Positions 49,840 to 63,116 of a DNA stretch of 64,000 nt are shown one piece after another. Each line of letters begins with the position of its first letter. The first letter of the stretch is position 1. The stretch lies in NCBI GenBank assembly GCA_019914995.1, contig CM034145.1:5711262-5775261 (forward strand). Reading direction: 5' to 3'. The position numbers and the translations under genes were made by a program. The notes under the pieces were generated by a model. The model was not told the DNA's origin and did not search any database. It saw nothing but the letters and a program-made list of their open reading frames with translations. This DNA comes from Acanthochlamys bracteata (lineage: Eukaryota > Streptophyta > Magnoliopsida > Pandanales > Velloziaceae).

Positions 49840-52800
49840 TTAACCAGAATTCTGTGGACTCTTTGGAGTGGAAAGTTCATTTTTACGCATGACAGAGAGG
49901 CCCAACATCTTGGAGGATAGCATTTCAACCTTTTGCTTGTCGACTTCCAAGTTTGAAGCAGCAACTGGATCCCCATTAATTCTCAGAGCACCAGGTGCTT
50001 CAAGGCTCTCAGTTACTCTTGCATGCAACATATTCAACCTGGAAAGATCATTTGTGTTATCAGCCATTAAGTTATTTGTTATACATACATTTCGTATATC
50101 AGATATGTAGTTTAATCTGCAAGTCCCTACCCTAATATAGGACCTGGTTTATGGCATGAGTACCATATAAATCTTTGCAAGTCTTTCAAGAGATTTAACT
50201 ATTTCACTTCACTATATGCAGGGAATAGATCTCAGATGACAGAGAAAAAAAAACTACCTCTTCAAAAAAATAAATTATATTTTGATATTGAACTTTTGGC
50301 CTAAATTTATTGAGACTTAATCCAGTAGCAAATCCGAGAAGTGTCTTCGATAGCTCATTGTGTACCAGGCACAAATAACTGTAGAGACAACAACCATCTG
50401 GAATGTGGAGATTGAGATAAAGAAACTTGAAACTGCCTGTAGCAATCTTGTTTTACTTTTATGAGTTCCGCTTGGTACTTTTAACTACATATAATATTTA
50501 AGAATGGATGAACCAAAGCCAAGCAGAACTGCTTAATACGTTGTGATAACTCTTTAGACAAACCTGTGGGCTGTGGCCTTTAATCAATTCTCTAACATAC
50601 TTGGGAAGCTTCCCTAGGCTCAAGGTAACTAGAGGTACAAGAGCACACCATCTCTTTTAAATAGATGACGAGACACAAACGTTATAACCTAATAGGAGCA
50701 TATGGCAAATTGCTAAAAAGTCAAGAACAAATAGGAAAAACAACCACATCAACAGTAATATGAAGATAAAAAGTAAATTAGTTATCAAAGTAGTACAGAT
50801 TTCACCCAATTTGAGTGCCCCTAACCAACACACATTGTGATACTACAAACTCAGTCTTACATAGTACAACTATAGAATTAAGAATAAAGGATGAGAAAAG
50901 TTATCTATCGCATAATTCCATAAGAGACGAGTTTAAAAGACGCAATCAGTTTTAACAAGCATTGCCACATTATTGAAAAAGACTACTTCCTAAATGATAA
51001 TAGTAGTAATAGTAAAAGAACAGAATTTATCAAAGCATCACACTCATGTATACCTGCCATTTCCTGGACTGTCTAATTCTATGCTGTTGAAATTGCTGGA
51101 ATTTTTATTTTCAACCGTGGCTTGTAGAAAACCTGATTGGACGAAGTGACCAAAATCATTGTCTTGTGTATAAACTAGATTATTTTCCGGCAGATCCCCA
51201 TGCTTAGCAGTTTCAGTATACCTCTTCCTTGCTGAATCTGACAGATATTGTGGTGCTATTGAAGAGCTGGTAAAATCTTGCCAAGAATCAAACGAGTCAT
51301 CATGTTCTTTTATATTGTTAAATTGTGAAATATCAGACTGTATGCTATTAAACTCAGAGGATTTGTTGTATGCAGCTTCTTGAAAACCTGAATGGATGAA
51401 GTTGCCAAAATCAATGTCTTGTGAATCCATAGGATTTTTACCCAAAGGTTCCCCATGCATTGCTGTTCCCAAATCAATCTTCAATGGATCGGACAGATCT
51501 TGTGGTGCAACCACAGAACTGGTAAAATCTTGCAAGGCATCAAAAGAGTCATCACCTTTTCTCAGGCTGTCATTTAGTGAGGTACCCATATGTATCCTAT
51601 TAAACTCGGAGGAAGCTCTATTATGAACCATGTCTCCAATAGAATCTGATTGGATGAAGTCACCAAAATCAATGTCTTGTATATCCATTGAATGTATCCC
51701 GACAGGTTCATGATGCATGGCCATTACCCCATCACTCCTTACAGCATCAGACTGATCATGAGGTGTTTTAGAAGAGCTAGTATAATCTTGCCAAGCATCA
51801 AATGAGTCGTCTGTTCCAGCATCACTCTTCCTCGCCGAACCTGCCTGATCCTGAGGTACTTTACGAGATCTAGTATAATCTTGCCAAGCACCAAATGAAT
51901 CATTGTCTTCTTTTACACTGTTACTTTTGTCATATTCTTTGGAGTCACTACCAAACCACTTTTCATTTTGCCTGCTATTACCATATGCATCATCGGGAGT
52001 TTCTTCTACCTCAATATTACTAGTCTCACTAATTACAGATGAACATATTACTTCTTTATTAGTTTGACTCCAAAGATCATCTTTCAACCAATCAACAGAG
52101 GACACCAAGCTCTTTACTTTAGCAGGTTCTTTATGAGCATCTTTTACATCTCGAGTCTGGGAAATTGTTTCAAGCGTACTTAGAGGATTGGCAGGAGCAG
52201 AGAAGCCCTCAAAAAGATCAAATGATTGTAACTCCATAGAAAGGGGTTTGGTACCTGCAGATTGAAAATTTCCCTCCCAATCGGCCGAAGAGTCTCCAAC
52301 ATCACCACCTTTATTGTCGAAAGTAACCATTTTCATATCTGATGGCCGAATACTCTCAAACAAACTGAATTCATCTGAGCCAGAAGCTGTGTTTGTTTCT
52401 GTCTGAGTCATCTGCTTGACGGGTATAACTTGCTCATCAAATTTCACAAAAGCACTTGAACTTTTGTTTAGATCAGTAAAAAAGGTGTCCAGATCAACAA
52501 CTGAAAGGTTCAGCTGGTGAGGACTTTGACTAGGTGCCTTGTTGTCATGAACATTATCAACTTCCTTGCTAGCAGGAGGCCAACATATATCCAAGAGGTC
52601 CAACAATAAGTGACACAAATCTAAATAATCAAAACAGAGACATAAACACATAAATACATATCCAATGCCTGTTTCATTTGCCATAAATAGCTACCAGCAA
52701 ATAGCTTGATACTTAGATTCTTAAATATTTAACAACAGGAGTCTAAGCCAGCACTATAATTGTTAGTAGAACTACCAATTTCATTATCTAATGCCTCTTT

Positions 52801-55800
52801 TAGTTTAAAAAGAAACAATAGAAAAGGCTGAGAGGTAATATGCTACTTATATTCTTTAATTTTCATGAACAAAAAAATCGATCAATTATTGTTCCGATCA
52901 GTATAATAACGACGAGAGACACCCGTGGATCTTGATAAAGCAACATAAGAGTGTGTAGCTACAAAATTGCTCTAAACAAAGGGTATGAGAGTATGCAAAC
53001 TAAAAGTGTGCTTATACAGAAGCTATAAAGTAACTTTGTTAATAAGTCAAGTCAGAAACAAACACTCTATCTTAACAAATTTTGCCATATCAGTAAAAGA
53101 AACTAAATACTTTCATTAAAGCAGAATGCCCAAGTTTACCTGTCATGTCGTGAAGAATCCAGTTGTATGCTACTGAACTTGGTGGAATTTTTATCATTAT
53201 CCACTGCTCCTAGAGAATCTGACTGGATGAAGTCGCCAAAATCAATGTCTTCTGCATCCACTTGGTCTCTTCCCAAAGCTTCCTCATAACTTGCTGTTCC
53301 GGTATCACTCTTCCTCTTTGAATTTGAGCAACTTTGTACTTCAGCAGGATTGGTAAGGACTGTCCAAGCATCAAATGAGTGTTCTTTTATACCGACGTTT
53401 TCTGAAGCATTATTCAACTCGATTGAACTTTTGATATTAGCTGCTGCTGTCAAAGAATCTGAATTGAAGAAGTTGCTGGAGTCAATGTCTTGCACTTCCA
53501 CTTTACTTATTCCTAAAGGTTCATCATACATCACTCTCCTCAAATCATTCTTTCCCATTGAATCTGACAGGCCCTGTTCTTGTGGTTCAGCAGGATCGCT
53601 AACAGCTTGTGGAGCATTAAAAGAGCCCCTTTCCCGCATATAGCCATATTTTGAAGAACCTAAGTTTATGCTATTGGATGTAGTTGAAAGTTTGTTATCA
53701 GCCACAACTCCTAGAGAATCCGAATGCACAAAGTCGCCAAAATCAAGGTCTTGTTGATCCACTGGATTCATTTCCAAAGCATCCTTGTAAGATGTTGTTC
53801 CCTCATCATTCTTCCTCACTGAATCTAATGGATCTTCTGGTATTTTAGCAGAGCTCGTGAAATCTTGCCAAGTATCAAATGAGTCGACATCATTTTCTTT
53901 CAAACTATCACCTCCATCAGATTCTTTGGTACTACTCAGCCACATATCATTTTGTGAATTAGTTACGTGCGTCTCGTTTGGATTATTTTTCACCTCAACA
54001 ATATCAGTCTCACCACTCGCAGATTTTACCACTGCCCCTTTATGAATTTCACTCCAAGGATCATCTTCAATGCCAACAGCAGACAACTGACTCTTTCCTT
54101 GAGAAAGTTCATCACAATCAACCTTCTCTGAATCTTGAAGCTGGGACACTGTCTCAATAGTACTTTCAAAGTTTGCAGACTCAGCAGCAGATAAGTCTTG
54201 GAAAAGATCAATGGCTTGTAAATCCTTCTCAAGAACCTTAGTACCCACAGACTGGAAATCTGCCTCCCAATGAGTAAAATGGTTTCTGACTTCATCTTCT
54301 TTACTGTCAACTGAACTAACTTTCATCTCTGAGGATTGAACATTATAAATCAGATCAGACTTAGATGAACCAGTAGCAATTTCTGCTTCTACATGACCTG
54401 TCTGTTTCTCAGGTGCTATTTCCTCATCATTTATAGGAAACACACTGGAACTCTTCTTATCAGTAAAGAAGGTGTCAAGATCAACCCCAGACAGGTTCAA
54501 GGCATGCACACTCTGGGAAGTTGCTTCGCTAATACTGACAATATCAGCTTTCTCAGTTGCTGGAGGCCAACATATATCCAAATCCAAGAGATCTAGCAAT
54601 ACCAACTCACTCTCAGGAGACTGCACAGTCTTTGGTGAATCCTCATTCCTATTTGGCTTTCTTGTTTTCGACTCCAAAGTAATTATTTCCTGCAAGTTAG
54701 CATTGCCATCAGAAACCAGTAAAACACTATTAGTAGACACCAAATCAACCACATGGTGCTTCACATGGCAAAAAATTAATATGCTAATGGGTAACTACAA
54801 CTACTCATTTCCGAAAACACCCACCTACTACAACAATCATATATACTCATGAAAAATAGTGTGCTCTGTTACATAAGTGTATCATATTACACTACCGATG
54901 CAGTGGTGTTCAACAATAGGAATATGTGTATGACCTAGTCAGTTACGTACCTGCCCCTAATTCTTTGAACCACAATTAGCAAAAGTACAAAAGTTTCTAT
55001 TTCATAATAAATAAAAGAACTTTCAGCAATTATATTCAATTCCAGTAATATTCATCAAAAATTAAAACCCCAATCTTGAGATCAATTTACCAGTTATTCC
55101 TAAAATTAAATAGCTTGATCAATGACAAGTCCGCTACTCACTCAGAAAAGGGTGAAAAGAGGAGCTACTTATAGCTTAATTGGTAATAATCAAATTTTAC
55201 GAATTCCCAAAACATATCGAAACGAAGCTTCAAGTCAAACTCAAATCTAAAGCTCTTATATTTCTATATAGTTATTTTCGCCAAATGCACTGTCCTACCA
55301 TTATATTGTCGCTACATTTTTATATTCCAATTGTTCGAATTTCACTCACGGAACCATGAAGCAAGTCAATTCCATGGTTAAACTGAAAGAAAAACCAAGT
55401 TTTTTTCTCGAAAATTTAATAACAATACTAGGTTGTTCAATTATAGTGCAACACGAACTCTTCATTCCAATAAATCAAAACCAAGAAAAAAACACCAGCT
55501 CACCGATCCATCGAGCTGCAGCGAGTCCAAAAACTTCCTACAAGCAGCAGTAGACTTAAACTTAAGCGAATGCTCCTCCGCAACACCACGTCGGCCGGTG
55601 CCGCAATAGATACAGACGGTAGAGCGGGACCCTCGAATAAGGGGGCCCTTGCACACGTGGCAGCGAAGGATCGGTGGAACATCGGGATCGAGATCAGCGA
55701 TGATTTCAGGGATCGAAGGGACAGTGCTGGTGGTGGAAGATGATTCAGGCACACCGAAGGATTGCCGGAGTTGTGATCGGAGTTCTTGGATTAGATCGGC

Positions 55801-55818
55801 CGGGATCTCGAACGTCAT
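49840..55818 (-). CDS. Zinc-ribbon protein with repeated DFGDF/WQDF motifs
   Basis: The supported model is exon 1 (55818-55504), exon A (54689-53140) and a last exon (50038-49840), in frame, 687 residues. Exon 1 has a zinc-ribbon-like CHVCKGPLIRGS...CIYCGTGRR. Exon A is acidic and Ser/Asp/Glu rich, with DLLDLDICWPP and LSGVDLDTFFTD near its start and three diverged units of roughly 85 residues ending in DFGDF-like motifs (LDFGDFVHSDSLG). The last exon is a short helical tail. A second copy of exon A lies at 52690-51054. The family is an uncharacterised plant one (sometimes labelled dentin sialophosphoprotein-like). DFGDF and WQDF resemble adaptor-ear-binding motifs, so a role in clathrin traffic is my inference only. 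Confidence 0.8.
51054..52690 (-). CDS. Second, diverged copy of the large exon (exon B)
   Basis: It is an open block parallel to exon A from end to end: DLLDICWPP, LSVVDLDTFFTDLN, ADWEGNFQSAGTK, DDLWSQTNKE, then three to four SFDAWQDYTSS...DIDFGDFIQSDSIG units. Its 3' donor (GGCAG|GTATAC) is in the same phase as exon A's, so it joins the last exon (50038) in frame. The first exon could join it in frame through an acceptor at 52691 (GGTAG|CTATTT), and exon A through one inside it (CCTGCTAG|C, near 52560). Whether it is an alternative, an additional or a rarely used exon needs transcripts. Frame kept over 1.6 kb argues that it is under selection. Confidence 0.75.
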
Positions 55819-57123
55819 TGGAAAGAGCTTCGAGGGAAATCTAAACCAGTTTTGGTTTCTGTCTGAAATCTGAATCTGAACTAATCGGAATTATATTGTT
55901 TTGCGAAATAGGCACCATATTTAGAAATATGCGGATTGAGTTTCTGTTGTAAACTATGGGCCTCGATTGGTTTGGCATTTCTGAATGAAGCCCAGTTTAA
56001 GGATCCGGTTGGATTGGAAAGTAATAAGTAACAACACAAATTAAAAAATATATATACTAATTAATTACTTTCATTTAAAAATAATGTAGAGAAAGAGTAA
56101 ATTTTATACTTATATTATGAAGAGTAGGGTGGAGTGAAGAAAGGGATTAAATTTTAACAATTTTTATAATTAAATTGGTTATTGGTTAATTAGAAAAAAA
56201 TAAGTAAAAGTATTTTGATATAGTAATGAAAATTACAGCATCATCTCAATTTTATGTATTGTAAAATACGTATACGGTTTGTTGCTTATAATATAAGAAA
56301 ATGGTGCAGAAACAATACATGTAAATAGATGCGAGGAGCTGGTGAAGTGATGAGAGCTCAAAAGAGAGGCTTGTTTCAATTATTCGAAACTTCTATTTTT
56401 ATATTGAAATTGGAATTTCGTGAAGTTTATATTTTTTATTTATATAAAAAATTAAGAATTCTAATCCACGCATGAAATTTTTAATATAACTTTTTTATCA
56501 ACACATTTTTTAATACAATATCATCTTTCAAATTCAAACTTATTTTAAAAATAATTAAAATATAAAAAATAAAATCCACTTTCAATTTATTTTTTAAAAA
56601 ATTTTATTTTTTATTTTTTACTTACGTAAAATTTAATTACGGATATTTGTACCGTACACAAAATAAAACAAAAGACCAAAAGGTGTGATTGATAATAAAA
56701 GACTTAGAATAATATGAAACTTTTAAATTTTCAAAAAACACAAAACTATTTTTATTTTGAATTACACAAACATATTAGAGTGTAATCAATTATTATACAT
56801 AAAACACAACAGAGAGTACTCCATTACTTTTATATTTTTTAAATAAAAATTTATAAATATGTTTTTAAAATTATATAATTTAATATTAATATGTTAATTG
56901 TGATATCTTTATAATTAAACGGATTTTATTTATTATTTTTTATTTATTTCGAACGAAATTATTATAAATATGTAATAGTACATTTTAATAATTGAATTAA
57001 AATATTCTTAGATGAATTAATATAAATATTAATGTTTTTTAGAATTATATTTTGAAACTAAATATAGTTTGAAAATAGTTGAAGTAAGAAAAATAAAATA
57101 TATATAAAAAGAGATTTAAATTT

Positions 57124-57165
<42 letters not shown>

Positions 57166-58072
57166 TATTTTAGATAATAATTACTTGTATTTATAAATAT
57201 TCAATGCATTTAAAATTAATTGTTATTCAAACACGTTTAAAAATAAACTCGTCGAATTCACATAGTTGTCAGATCCGGACCGACCCGTTCGGATCGATCC
57301 GGACGGTAAATCAGTCCGGATTTGTAAAAAAATATTTATGCAATCGATCCGTTTTGACCCGATTTGACCCATTTTAATTTGGTCGATCTGTCCGTCCGGA
57401 TCAAACCGGATTGAAAAAATTTTTTAAAAATTAATTAAAAATTTTTAAATTGATGATATATTTAATACAAAAATAATTATTAATAGTCCTAAATTGAAAA
57501 ATGATATCTAATTTAGATTTACCATTTGGATGTGATAATGCAAAAAATATAATTGATTATTTCTTATTTGTAAATATCAATTATTAGTGATTTTTAAATT
57601 TTTTATATTATAAAATATTTAGACTCAAATATGTATACCTAAAAAAGTTAGTTATATCTCTTTTATAATTTATATATTTTATAATTTTATTTTTTTCTAA
57701 TCTTCTAATTTATTTAAAAATTTTTATTTAAAAATTTTAATTATTATTATTATTATTATTGATGATGGCAATTATGGTGGTAATATTTTAATTTTTGCTA
57801 TGATTATTATTGCTGTTATTGATGATAGTAATGACATAATAAAAATATTCTAATATTTTATTATGATTACTATAGTTATTATTGATAGTATTATTAGCAG
57901 TAAATTTCTTACTATTAATTATTATTATTAGTTAAAAATACTTTAATATTATTAATTTGACGGTTCGATCGATTGATCCGAATCCGAGAATTGTAACTCA
58001 GATAAATTTTTAGTTCGATGTCCGATCCTATGCCGCGAAACCGAACTTCGTCTTTTTTATGTTATTTGTATC
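55819..58072. promoter_or_regulatory. Divergent intergenic region before CAP1
   Basis: The zinc-ribbon gene and CAP1 point away from each other, so both promoters lie here. The middle is very AT-rich with a (TA)n run (57127-57163) and an (ATT)n run near 57740. From 57260 to 58030 there are GATCCG/CGGATC-rich borders around an AT-rich core, which may be an old DNA transposon. No gene is seen. Confidence 0.45.
57127..57163. repeat. (TA)n microsatellite
   Basis: An uninterrupted run of about 18 TA dinucleotides. Confidence 0.9.
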
Positions 58073-58078
58073 TATAAA
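58073..58078 (+). promoter_or_regulatory. TATA box of CAP1
   Basis: TATAAA followed by CCATCCCTCC lies 209 bp before the CAP1 start codon, leaving a leader of about 175 bases rich in C and T. Confidence 0.5.
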
Positions 58079-58281
58079 CCATCCCTCCCGCACTCCGTTT
58101 TTTTTTTCCTGCATTATTCTTCTCCGCCACATTCGCTCCGTTCTTCACGTTATATCCAAAGAAACATTCCAACATAATCTGAATCTATCTCTCAATTGCA
58201 ATAAGAATTACCTACATTGTTCGATTTGATCTATTAATCAATTGTTTTTTGGTGAAGATCTGGCGCCATTGATCTGTAACA

Positions 58282-61200
58282 ATGGAGAAAGAGTTTATTG
58301 AGAGGTTGGAATCTGCAGTACAACGATTAGAATCTCTCGCTTCGAAATTTACGGTTCCGGCTGTAACGCGAAGAGATGTATCTGATTCGTTTCCGTCGGT
58401 GAATGATCCGGCATTGTCGGCATTTGATGGTCTGGTGGAGAATTCGATTGGACGGCTTGTGTCTGTCGCGGAGAAGATCGGGGGGCAGGTATTGGAGGTA
58501 ACGGAGATTGTGAAAGATGCTTTTGCTGCAGAGAAGGCACTACTTGCCAAGGCTAAGATATGCGAGGTTAAACATTTTTTAGTTGCAACATTTTTGTTAG
58601 AGTTCTGCAAAACCTAAACTTAGATAGTAGTGAGCTAATGGTTACATCTACAATATGACAATGCTTTTTAAAGCAATCTCTAGTTTAGCTCATTCTTATT
58701 CAATCTGTTTTTGTTAGATCGATCAACAAGATAGACCGATGCTTTAGACAAAATCAAGCGCATTACTTGCAACTATACAGCTGTGATGGTTTAGTAACCA
58801 CCAGGCTTGTGGAATACTTTTTCCCTCTTTTATCTTTGAGAGGATTAGTCGTGGAAGTACACATTAAAATTTATGTTATGTCTGTGTGGATGCAACTGCT
58901 ATAGGTTCTGCTTATGGATTTGCATATGTGAGTAACTACATATTTATCGAGTAATGTTTCCAATGTCAAGCAACCAATATGCGCCACTTTCACATCAGGT
59001 TCTTCAAATTTCTGGGGTTACTGGTAATTGTATGTCTTTAGGTTCTGAGTGTGGCATTGCCCTTAAAATCAATCATGCTGACTTCTTGTTCGGGGGATAA
59101 TGTCATGTTTTCTAAATCAATATTTCAGATCTGGTTAGATGACCTATTAATGAGCTCTCCAAAATGTCAAAGACTCTATGTTTGTCTATTGTTTGATATA
59201 TTGATTCGACTTCCTTAGGAGAAGTTCTGATTTTCACATTGTCTTGGCCTCTGTTTCAGAAACCAGACCTTGCTAACTTAGAAGAGTTTCTGAAACCACT
59301 GAATGATGTAATACTCAAGGCAGCCTTGCTTACAGAAGGGAGACGGTCTGATTATTTCAACCACTTGAAGGCAGCTGTAGATAGTCTTGCTGCTTTAGCA
59401 TGGATTGCATACACAGGAAAGGATTGTGGTAAGTTTAAGTGTTGCAGTCGGCACTGCATGCTATAGGCATCTTAATTTTGAAAGTACTGGAAATTTAATC
59501 TAATAGAGAGGTTGTTTGGTTTTCTCTAATGCTTATTTTGTTGAAGGTATGAGTCTTCCAATTGCACATGTGGAAGAAAGTTGGCAGGCAGCTGAGTTTT
59601 ACAGCAACAAGGTATGCTTAACCACAAGAAAAGACGCAAGAAACAACGTTGTGTTATGATTTAAGTTTCTCTAAGTTTGAACTGGTTGCCTTTAACGTCC
59701 AATTTGTTGACCAAAAACTGTATCACCAAATTTCTACTTCATTGCTGGATGTTCTGCATTCTACTTGAAAGTTATTATACCACAATATATTATTAATGAT
59801 TTCTTTTTCTTTTTTTTTTTTTGCTTCAGATTCTGGTGGAGTATAAAAATAAGGACACAGATCATGTGGAATGGGCAAAAGCTTTGAAGGAACTCTATCT
59901 ACCTGGTTTACGAGATTATGTCAAATGCTTTTACCCCTTGGGACCTACTTGGGGACCTCCTGGATGCACATCTCTCTCTTCATTGACCACTTCTTCTGGC
60001 TCAGATGCTCCCCCTACAGCTACTCCTGCTGCGCCATCTCCTCCTCCTGCACCACTTTTCAAATCTGAAATTGCTTCACCTAGCCCCAAACAAGGAATGT
60101 CTGCAGTTTTTCAAGAGATTAGCTCTGGAAAGTCCGTCACTGCAGGTTAGCATAAATTAAATACAGTGTTACATATGGCATTTGTCTTATGACTCTTTCC
60201 ATCTTAGGTGATATTGCAATTTTGTTCTTCTGCAGGCTTGAGGAAGGTAACTGATGATATGAAGGCTAAGAATAGAGCAGACAGAAAAGGTGTTGTTACT
60301 AGGACAGAAAGGGAAATGCAGAATAGTTCTTTTGGCACTTCAAAAGTTGGACATCCTAAATTTGAACTTCAAATGGGCCGCAAGTAAGAACTCCTTGCTT
60401 TTGTTTCTTAGGATTAGACATTTTGGCTAAGAGGAAAATAAATGAATTTTAGGATACCTCCCCAAAGGAAATGTCTAAAGTCCATAGATGGTCTCACTGT
60501 TTTCCTTTATCCAGGTGGGCAGTTGAAAACCAGACTGGAAACAAGAACTTGCTAATTCATGAATGTGATTCGAAGCAGTCTGTGTATATCTATGGTTGCA
60601 AGGACTCTGTTTTGCAAGTAAAAGGTGAGATTTATGAGAAACAGTTAGTCTTTGGAAACATCTGGAATCTAGTCTATTATTTAAAATATAATTTAACAAA
60701 AAAAAAACATTTAAGTGTATTCACACTTTTGATTCTGCAGGAAAGGTTAACAATATAACTGTTGATAAATGCACCAAAATGGGAATAGTTTTCACTGTAA
60801 GTATAGATATACTAAAGAAGTTCTCTAGTTGGAAAACCTTTACCTCAGTTCTAACATTTTGTCAATTCTTGTTAGGATGTTGTGGCTGCTTGCGAGATTG
60901 TTAATTGTAATTGTGTTGAGGTTCAATGCCAGGTAGCTCCATATCTGAAAATTCCATTTTTAAATTATGATGGCCATTCTCTTAAAAATGTGATAGAACT
61001 ATTGATTTTGGATAAATACTTTAATAAATTGGATGATATGGCTGCATCCATGCCTTTCCTATGCGGTATTTAATTAGAAATTCATAGATGAATGGGAACA
61101 GATACTCCTGCTTCGCTCGCTTTATCTCTTGTCTGCTGCCACATCTCCTTATAAGTGTTGTGCTCTGTGGGGAGTCAGCTTGAAATTTCTATATTGAAAG

Positions 61201-61957
61201 GTTTCTATTATAAATCTAAGCTCTTGAATTTTGAATTTCCTGTTTGGATTAGCAGTCCACAAGTATTGATCATCACCGGGGGCAGCCATCTGAAATGAAC
61301 TAACAGAAATTATTCCCATTAGGCTCTCACTTTTCGTTGTAGCTGGTACTGAAAATTTTTGTAGGAAGATATTGCAGCTTTTTTTCTGAAAATTCTCTCA
61401 TTTCTTGAAGGGCTCAGCACCAACAATATCTATAGACAATACTTCAGGCTGCCAACTCTACCTGGGAAAAGATTCACTGGAGGCTTCCATAACCACAGCT
61501 AAGTCAAGTGAGATAAACGTAATGACCCCTGGTGGCTCTGATGGTGACTGGGTGTGTATCTATTATGTTAAAAAATATTCATACTTCCATATGTTTGTGA
61601 TAGTTAGCTTAAACAATATTGGGATATGCTTAGCTTATACTATTTTCAATTATTACTTTGACAATTAAATAATCCTCAATGAAGAAACATCGAATTAGTT
61701 GGATACTTACCAAGTGTCCATGCTAAAGCAGCCTGGCTTCTTTGATCAAACGGAAGAAAACTTTTAATTCCTTGATACTGAAGCTGGCTTCTACGAGTCA
61801 CCATTTTTTGCTGATTTGATAAACTCTGCCGTCGTATATCGACATCCTTTTCTGACCAAAACCTGTGCAGGGTGAATACGCATTACCTCAGCAATACATT
61901 CACACCTACAAGGATGGGCAGTTCATCACAACACCGGCTTCTCACTCTGGTGGTTAA
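58282..61957 (+). CDS. CAP1: Adenylyl cyclase-associated protein (actin regulator)
   Basis: Ten exons (58282-58566, 59260-59428, 59547-59611, 59830-60145, 60236-60383, 60515-60624, 60741-60796, 60876-60932, 61411-61551, 61871-61957) keep frame and encode 477 residues, the usual plant length. The N-terminal helical folded domain begins with the coiled-coil MEKEFIERLESAVQRLESL. A proline-rich linker lies near residues 230-250 (PAAPSPPPAPLF), followed by a WH2-like actin-binding stretch. The C-terminal CARP beta-helix includes WAVENQTGNKNL and VNNITVDKCTKMGIVF. CAP recharges ADP-actin with ATP and works with cofilin in the cytoplasm. The start ATG begins the conserved N-terminus. Confidence 0.96.
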
Positions 61958-63116
61958 TCCTGCATCATTGTCAACTCCTTCTTCCATTTACAGTTTTGGT
62001 AGATATCATAATACGGAGGTGGCATGTAAACTACGCCAAGTTTTCTGGGAGCTACATTGCTATTCATAGGAATTCTAAGAGAACCATTCAGCAGCCTGGG
62101 CTACGTTCCATCCATTCGTTGGAGCATCAAATGTAACATTTCCTGTAAGTTTGTCCTACTATTCGAGAAAGTGCTTTTATTCTTCTTCTTGATTTCATAA
62201 TCTCAATCTTTTCTTTTCTACATTTCATACCTTTAGATATCTATTCTTGGTTGTATATTAAAGATTTTGAAATCAAACACCAAGATTGGTTCTTTATAGA
62301 TTTTTTTAATCAGAAATCAAAGGATTTTAAACAGCTATGTACCTTATTAATCAAACTCAATGAATCAACAATTGATTGCTTCGTCACAAGGGCAGACAAT
62401 ATTCATTTTCTATATCTATCCGTTCATTTGATTACTTGTCATCTTGTTAGACGATTGACGCTTGTTCAATTAGATTATGTTAGAAATAAGACATGGGCAA
62501 ATATGTTAAAGAGTCCTGAAGCGCAGCTTCCAGAATCCAAGTCCAGACAAGCATATGCTGCAATTCCTCAAGAACAAACAGAAGCTGGACTCCACGGGTA
62601 CATCCATCTACTAGTCACGGGCACAAAGTGCTAGCTAGCTAATATCACAAGCAAGCTTAGGATAGATATTTGAAATTACTTTTCAATAACTTTTAATTCT
62701 AATATTTATTTTATATTTTTAAATAATTTTTTTAAAAAATATGTAATATTTGACGCATAAAATTTTATTATTATTTATTATTTTATAAAATAAAAAATAG
62801 CATTTATTTTTTAAAAACTTTAAAAATATTTTTATATTAAAAAATTTTATTTCATAATCTTGTCTCCAAGGCTAGTCCATTTTGTTCAATTTGAATATCA
62901 AAACATAGCCTCAAACTATGTCGAAAATATCGAAAAATAGCCCCAAAAGTAAATTAATTGTTAAAGGGAATGACTTATTCGCACTCAATCGCGAATAAAC
63001 TATTTTGATTGTGTTTGTGTGCATTTACATCTCTTGTACCTGATGTACATCTCCATTGCTGCTCTTTCTCTATTCAAACAACACTCAGAAGTTCAAAAGA
63101 ACTCCAAAAAGTCATG
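61958..63116. other. CAP1 3' sequence and spacer
   Basis: The first 200 bp or so are probably CAP1 3' untranslated sequence. An open frame at 62251-62634 starts without an ATG and matches nothing I know. The rest is AT-rich. Confidence 0.4.

Noticed and set aside
57260..58030. Possible hAT- or CACTA-like DNA transposon
   Set aside because: The GATCCG-rich borders are only loosely inverted and no target duplication could be found.
62251..62634. 127-codon open frame after CAP1
   Set aside because: It begins at a TTG, has no in-frame ATG before about 62498, and shows no recognisable domain or splice context.
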